Source of the DNA: JABCPH02 sp963524305
GTDB lineage: Bacteria > Fusobacteriota > Fusobacteriia > Fusobacteriales > Leptotrichiaceae
Reading direction: 5' to 3'
Length of the DNA: 17,366 nucleotides
Assembly: GCA_963524305.1 (NCBI GenBank)
Contig: CAURGH010000031.1
Span: 1 to 17,366, forward strand
Both the position numbers and the translations under genes were made by a program. Position 1 is the stretch's first letter, and every line of letters begins with the position of its first letter. The notes beneath the pieces were generated by a model. It did no database searches, was not told the DNA's origin, and was given only the letters and a program-made list of their open reading frames with translations. Positions 14,494 to 17,366 of the stretch are shown here, piece after piece.

Positions 14494-15507
14494 ATGAGAA
14501 CAGCAGTATATTGCGTAAGCAAAAACGGATACGAAACATGTTTAAAAATAAGAAACAATGTTTATAAAAATTTGCATATTTATGTGTCACAAAGAGTGGC
14601 AAATATGCTCAATCTTGAAAGTGAAAATGTGGGAAATTTGTTTGTAATAAATGAGCGAGTGCCAATTTTATTAGAAAAAACATTTGATAAATATGATTTG
14701 CATATTTTCGTTGCAGCAACTGGAGCAGTTGTAAGAATTATTGAAGGGAAATTTAAAAGCAAGGACACAGACCCAGCTGTTATTACAGTTGATGATCATG
14801 CTAATTTTGTGATTTCATTACTTTCAGGACATCTTGGAGGTGCAAATGAAGAATGTAAAAAAATTGCAAATGGAATCGGAGCAATCCCAGTAATTACAAC
14901 AGCTTCTGATGTCGGTGGGAAAATTGCAGTTGATACATTGTCGCAAAAAATTAAAGCAAAATTGGAAAGTTTGGACGATGCCAAAAGAGTGACTTCGCTT
15001 ATCGTAAATGGAGAAAATGTGAGCATTCATTTGCCAAAAAATATTGTAGAAAACAATAAAAATTGTGCTGGAGCAATAATTGTTTCAAACAGAAAAAATA
15101 TCGAAATTTCTAAAATTATTCCCAAAAATATCATTCTTGGAATCGGCTGTAAAAGAAATACACCAAAAGAAAAAATCATCGAAAAAATAAATTATGTAAT
15201 GGAAACTCAAAATTTAGAAATGGACTCGATAAAAAAAGCCGCATCCGCTTGGGTAAAATCTGATGAAATTGGACTTTTAGAAGCAATGACTGAATTAAAT
15301 ATTCCAATAGAATTTTTTGAAAAAGAAAAAATTTTGGAAGTAGAAGATTTAGTTGAAGAGCGTTCAGAATTTGTAAAAAATCAAATTGGAGTGTACGGAG
15401 TTTCTGAGCCTTGTGCGTACTTAGCTTCGAGCAGAAAAGGTAGTTTTTTAGTGAAAAAAGTTAAGATGGAAGGGATTACAATTTCAATTTTTGAAGAGGA
15501 AATGTGA
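14494..15507 (+). CDS. cbiG: Cobalt-precorrin-5A hydrolase
   Basis: 337 residues with the three parts of CbiG. The N-terminal half holds HIFVAATGAVVRII (~70-83), DPAVITVDDHANFVISLLSGHLGGAN (~92-117) and PVITTASDV. A middle linker (~130-210) follows. The C-terminal CbiG/CobE-like domain begins NIILGIGCKRNTPKEKI and ends VYGVSEPCAYLASSRKGSFLV. The enzyme opens the delta-lactone of cobalt-precorrin-5A and releases the C20 unit as acetaldehyde, giving cobalt-precorrin-5B, in the oxygen-independent B12 route. In many genomes it lies beside cbiF and cbiH; here cbiF is 6 kb upstream and no cbiH is in the window. A TTAGGAGAG site precedes the ATG. Its final codons overlap the start region of the HXXEE-type gene. 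Confidence 0.94.
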   Translation: MRTAVYCVSKNGYETCLKIRNNVYKNLHIYVSQRVANMLNLESENVGNLFVINERVPILLEKTFDKYDLHIFVAATGAVVRIIEGKFKSKDTDPAVITVDDHANFVISLLSGHLGGANEECKKIANGIGAIPVITTASDVGGKIAVDTLSQKIKAKLESLDDAKRVTSLIVNGENVSIHLPKNIVENNKNCAGAIIVSNRKNIEISKIIPKNIILGIGCKRNTPKEKIIEKINYVMETQNLEMDSIKKAASAWVKSDEIGLLEAMTELNIPIEFFEKEKILEVEDLVEERSEFVKNQIGVYGVSEPCAYLASSRKGSFLVKKVKMEGITISIFEEEM

Positions 15508-15509
15508 GA

Positions 15510-16022
15510 ATGGAAATATACAAATTGTCATTTATAGCAATAGTGTTGTTTATGATACATGAATTTGAAGAAATAATTTTTATAAAAAATTTTATAGAAA
15601 AAAATAAAGTTGTAAAAGATATGAAAAACGAATTATTTATGAAGAAAAAAGGGAATTATCCATCTACAGAAACAATGTCATTAATGATTGCTGAAGAATT
15701 TATAATTTTATCAACATTACTTTTTATAGCAAGTGAGTTTAGTATGTATGAAATAGTACTGTCATTATTTATTGTATATATTGCACATTTAGTACCTCAT
15801 ATGTATGATGCGCTTAGATATAAAAAATTTTCTCCAGGAAGTCGGACTTCTTTTATAATTTTCCCTTTAGGAATTTTAATAATCTGGAATGTTATTTTAA
15901 ATAAAGAAATTAATTTAGTTATTTTAATTTTATGTGTTATAATAATTGGATTTCTGATGATCTTAAATTTACTATTTTTACATAAAATTAGTAAAAAAAT
16001 TGATAGGTATCTATGGAAATAA
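15510..16022 (+). CDS. HXXEE-type integral membrane protein
   Basis: 170 residues with about five hydrophobic segments. The signature MIHEFEEIIF (~10-19) gives the HxxEE motif near the end of the first helix. AHLVPHMYDALRYKKFSPGSRTSF (~91-114) supplies the second conserved His pair and the GxxTS turn of the family. The conserved His and Glu residues in membrane helices suggest metal binding, but the role of the family is unknown. ATG 15510 is chosen because AGAGGA ends nine bases before it; GTG 15504 is an alternative that overlaps the cbiG stop. Tight coupling to cbiG hints at a shared role, perhaps in cobalt or corrinoid handling (speculation). Confidence 0.82.
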   Translation: MEIYKLSFIAIVLFMIHEFEEIIFIKNFIEKNKVVKDMKNELFMKKKGNYPSTETMSLMIAEEFIILSTLLFIASEFSMYEIVLSLFIVYIAHLVPHMYDALRYKKFSPGSRTSFIIFPLGILIIWNVILNKEINLVILILCVIIIGFLMILNLLFLHKISKKIDRYLWK

Positions 16023-16094
16023 AAAAAATTATAAAAATATTTAAAATAAAAAATAGATTTAAAAAATATATAATCAATATAAAAAATTTAAAGA

Positions 16095-16128
16095 AAGGAG
16101 CTTGTATAATGTAACTATATTATACAAG
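16095..16128 (+). promoter_or_regulatory. Start-stop element and perfect palindrome in the leader of paralogue 4
   Basis: A strong AAGGAG (16095-16100) is followed at ideal spacing by ATG TAA (16109-16114), a one-codon ORF. The real start is 29 bases further on, too far from that site and without one of its own. CTTGTATAAT (16101-16110) and ATTATACAAG (16119-16128) form a perfect 10-base inverted repeat around an 8-base loop. The hairpin could bring AAGGAG near the true ATG, the minimal ORF could retain ribosomes, or the palindrome could be an operator. None of these is proven. Confidence 0.5.
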
Positions 16129-16137
16129 TAAAATAAC

Positions 16138-17100
16138 ATGAAAAAAATACTTTTTGCATTAGCACTATTTTTTATAATAAACTTAAATTTAGCCGCCTTA
16201 ACAATAAAGGAAAAAATCCAGCAAGATTTATCAAAAACAGGTGTAAAACAAGAAATAATTGATGAAACTGTAAAATTGGATAAGAAATTTGGAGAAGGAT
16301 TTGTAGAAGAAGATGGAGATGGGAAAAAGGCAACTGAAAGTAAGGATGAATGGGAAAAACTTTATCTGAAAGATAAAAGAAATTATGTTGCCTTGGAAAG
16401 ATTGATAGAATCATATTTTGTGACTGGGATACCAAATGATCCTCAGAAGAAAAAATATGTTTCAGAATATCTGAAAATGTATATTCCTGAAGATAGGAAA
16501 AATTTCGTTTTGGGAAAGGACTTCTGGAATTGTTCTGAAAACGAAAATATAAAAAATGAGTATTTTGAAAAAGTTAAAAGAATTAGCGATAATCAGTATT
16601 ATTTGAAAACAATAGACTTTTTTGAATATTTATCAAAAGAAACAGAAAATATAAAAGAAGATGGAAATCCTAAGTTAATGAAACAGAAAGTAGATGAAAT
16701 AACGCAAAAAATGGATGAAATTGATAAAATACTTGATGATAAAAATTTGCTAGAAAAATACAGAATTTCTGATGAAGAAGCCTATTCTGATCAATTAACT
16801 TTTTTTTTGGTTGGTGGTATTCTAAAAATGTTTACAGGTGATACTGAAGGAATGGTCAATGATTTTATAAATAAAATTGCAAATAAAAAGATTTCTAAGG
16901 AAGTGGCGGAATATAATAAAAATAAGGAAATGATGACTGTTATGACAATTCAGATGGCAATGGCTTTTAAAGGGTTTTTCGGAGAAATGTCAGAAAAAGA
17001 AATTACAAAACTTGAAAAATTGACAAAAAAACTTCAAGATACTGAAATGTATAAAAGAATTAATATGACTTCGGTAAATGATAAAAATAATGGAAAATAA
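16138..17100 (+). CDS. Secreted helical protein, paralogue 4 of 4
   Basis: 320 residues. The signal peptide ends at NLNLAA and the mature start LTIKEKIQQDLSKTGVKQEI is nearly identical to paralogue 1. An insert of acidic residues (~45-65, EEDGDGKKATESKDEW) precedes block two (LKDKRNYVALERLIESYF). Block three is YRISDEEAYSDQL (~214-226). The C-terminal third has a hydrophobic stretch FFLVGGILKMF and a Met-rich helix (MMTVMTIQMAMAFKGFF), which may pack in a helical bundle or touch the membrane. Function unknown. The ATG has no Shine-Dalgarno at normal distance; the nearest AAGGAG serves an upstream ATG-TAA. Confidence 0.8.
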   Translation: MKKILFALALFFIINLNLAALTIKEKIQQDLSKTGVKQEIIDETVKLDKKFGEGFVEEDGDGKKATESKDEWEKLYLKDKRNYVALERLIESYFVTGIPNDPQKKKYVSEYLKMYIPEDRKNFVLGKDFWNCSENENIKNEYFEKVKRISDNQYYLKTIDFFEYLSKETENIKEDGNPKLMKQKVDEITQKMDEIDKILDDKNLLEKYRISDEEAYSDQLTFFLVGGILKMFTGDTEGMVNDFINKIANKKISKEVAEYNKNKEMMTVMTIQMAMAFKGFFGEMSEKEITKLEKLTKKLQDTEMYKRINMTSVNDKNNGK

Positions 17101-17215
17101 TGTTCAAATTGAATAAAAAATGGAAAAATTTTAATCACTTTTAGATAAAAAATTGTAAATAAAAAATTGAATATTAAAACAAATATATTTAAATTTAAGA
17201 AGAGATAAATAAAAA

Positions 17216-17239
17216 AAAGAAACTTTGAAGTTTTTCTTT
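17216..17239 (+). terminator. Possible terminator after paralogue 4
   Basis: AAAGAAACTT (17216-17225) can pair with AAGTTTTTCTTT (17228-17239) with two bulged Ts and a tight loop, beginning in a run of As and ending T-rich. It is weaker than the hairpin at 9957 and lies 115 bases past the stop. Confidence 0.4.
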
Positions 17240-17328
17240 AAAGTAGAGATTCAAAATATCAGATATCACAAAAAGTAACATTTTTTCTTATAATTTATTA
17301 TTTTTTGAAAAAAAATAAAAAAAAGTAG

Positions 17329-17357
17329 TTGACAATCTTTTTTGTTTTTGATATAAT
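17329..17357 (+). promoter_or_regulatory. Consensus sigma-70 promoter at the window end
   Basis: TTGACA (17329-17334) and TATAAT (17352-17357) are both perfect and are separated by exactly 17 bases, with A-tracts upstream that resemble an UP element. It is the only perfect two-box promoter in the window. Such promoters often drive rRNA, tRNA or other abundant transcripts, but the gene lies beyond base 17366. Confidence 0.85.
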
Positions 17358-17366
17358 ACCTCTTGT

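Noticed and set aside
1..17366. CRISPR array, tRNA or rRNA genes
   Set aside because: I saw no regularly spaced direct repeats. No GC-richer block with a tRNA-like GGTTCGA arm was noticed by eye, so a full covariance search would still be the decisive test.

Overview
The window is very AT-rich and codes for a gut/oral-type anaerobe of the Fusobacteriota, most likely Leptotrichia or a close relative. I infer this from base composition, strong AAGGAG ribosome sites, TRTGN-TATAAT extended -10 promoters, anaerobic-pathway cobalamin genes, and families of small secreted MKK... proteins. I could not run a taxonomic search.

Left part (1-3224): the frameshifted 3' end of an ISL3-type transposase and its terminal repeat abut a three-gene minus-strand operon. 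In transcription order this encodes an ImmA/IrrE-type zinc peptidase, a class III nucleotidyl cyclase fused to a C-terminal degenerate Nudix domain, and a small membrane protein of the Pycsar-effector (DUF5706-like) type. Both internal junctions are TAATG stop/start overlaps. I read the operon as a Pycsar-type anti-phage signalling system with an unusual cyclase architecture and an added protease. It is the most interesting item here.

Region 3292-4831 (minus): a secreted thioredoxin-like protein with a WCPYC active site, then a polytopic membrane-protein gene that has decayed through three in-frame stops and one homopolymer frameshift.

Region 4932-9879 (plus): a GNAT acetyltransferase, a DUF488/YeaO-like protein, cobI/cbiL (C20 methyltransferase), a secreted protein of unknown function, cobM/cbiF (C11 methyltransferase), another small secreted protein and a flavin-reductase-fold protein, ending at a clear terminator.

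Region 10056-17239 (plus): an unusual Nudix hydrolase carrying a NIF3/YqfO-insert-like C-terminal domain; four paralogous secreted helical proteins (10889, 11913, 13469, 16138) with a DKNYY-type protein between two of them; cbiG; and an HXXEE-type membrane protein. The last paralogue has a perfect 10-bp inverted repeat and an ATG-TAA start-stop element between its Shine-Dalgarno sequence and its ATG. The window closes with a textbook sigma-70 promoter whose gene lies outside.

The three corrin-ring genes (cbiL, cbiF, cbiG) belong to the oxygen-independent route of B12 synthesis. They are scattered among unrelated envelope-protein genes rather than forming one compact operon, and no cobalamin riboswitch was recognised.
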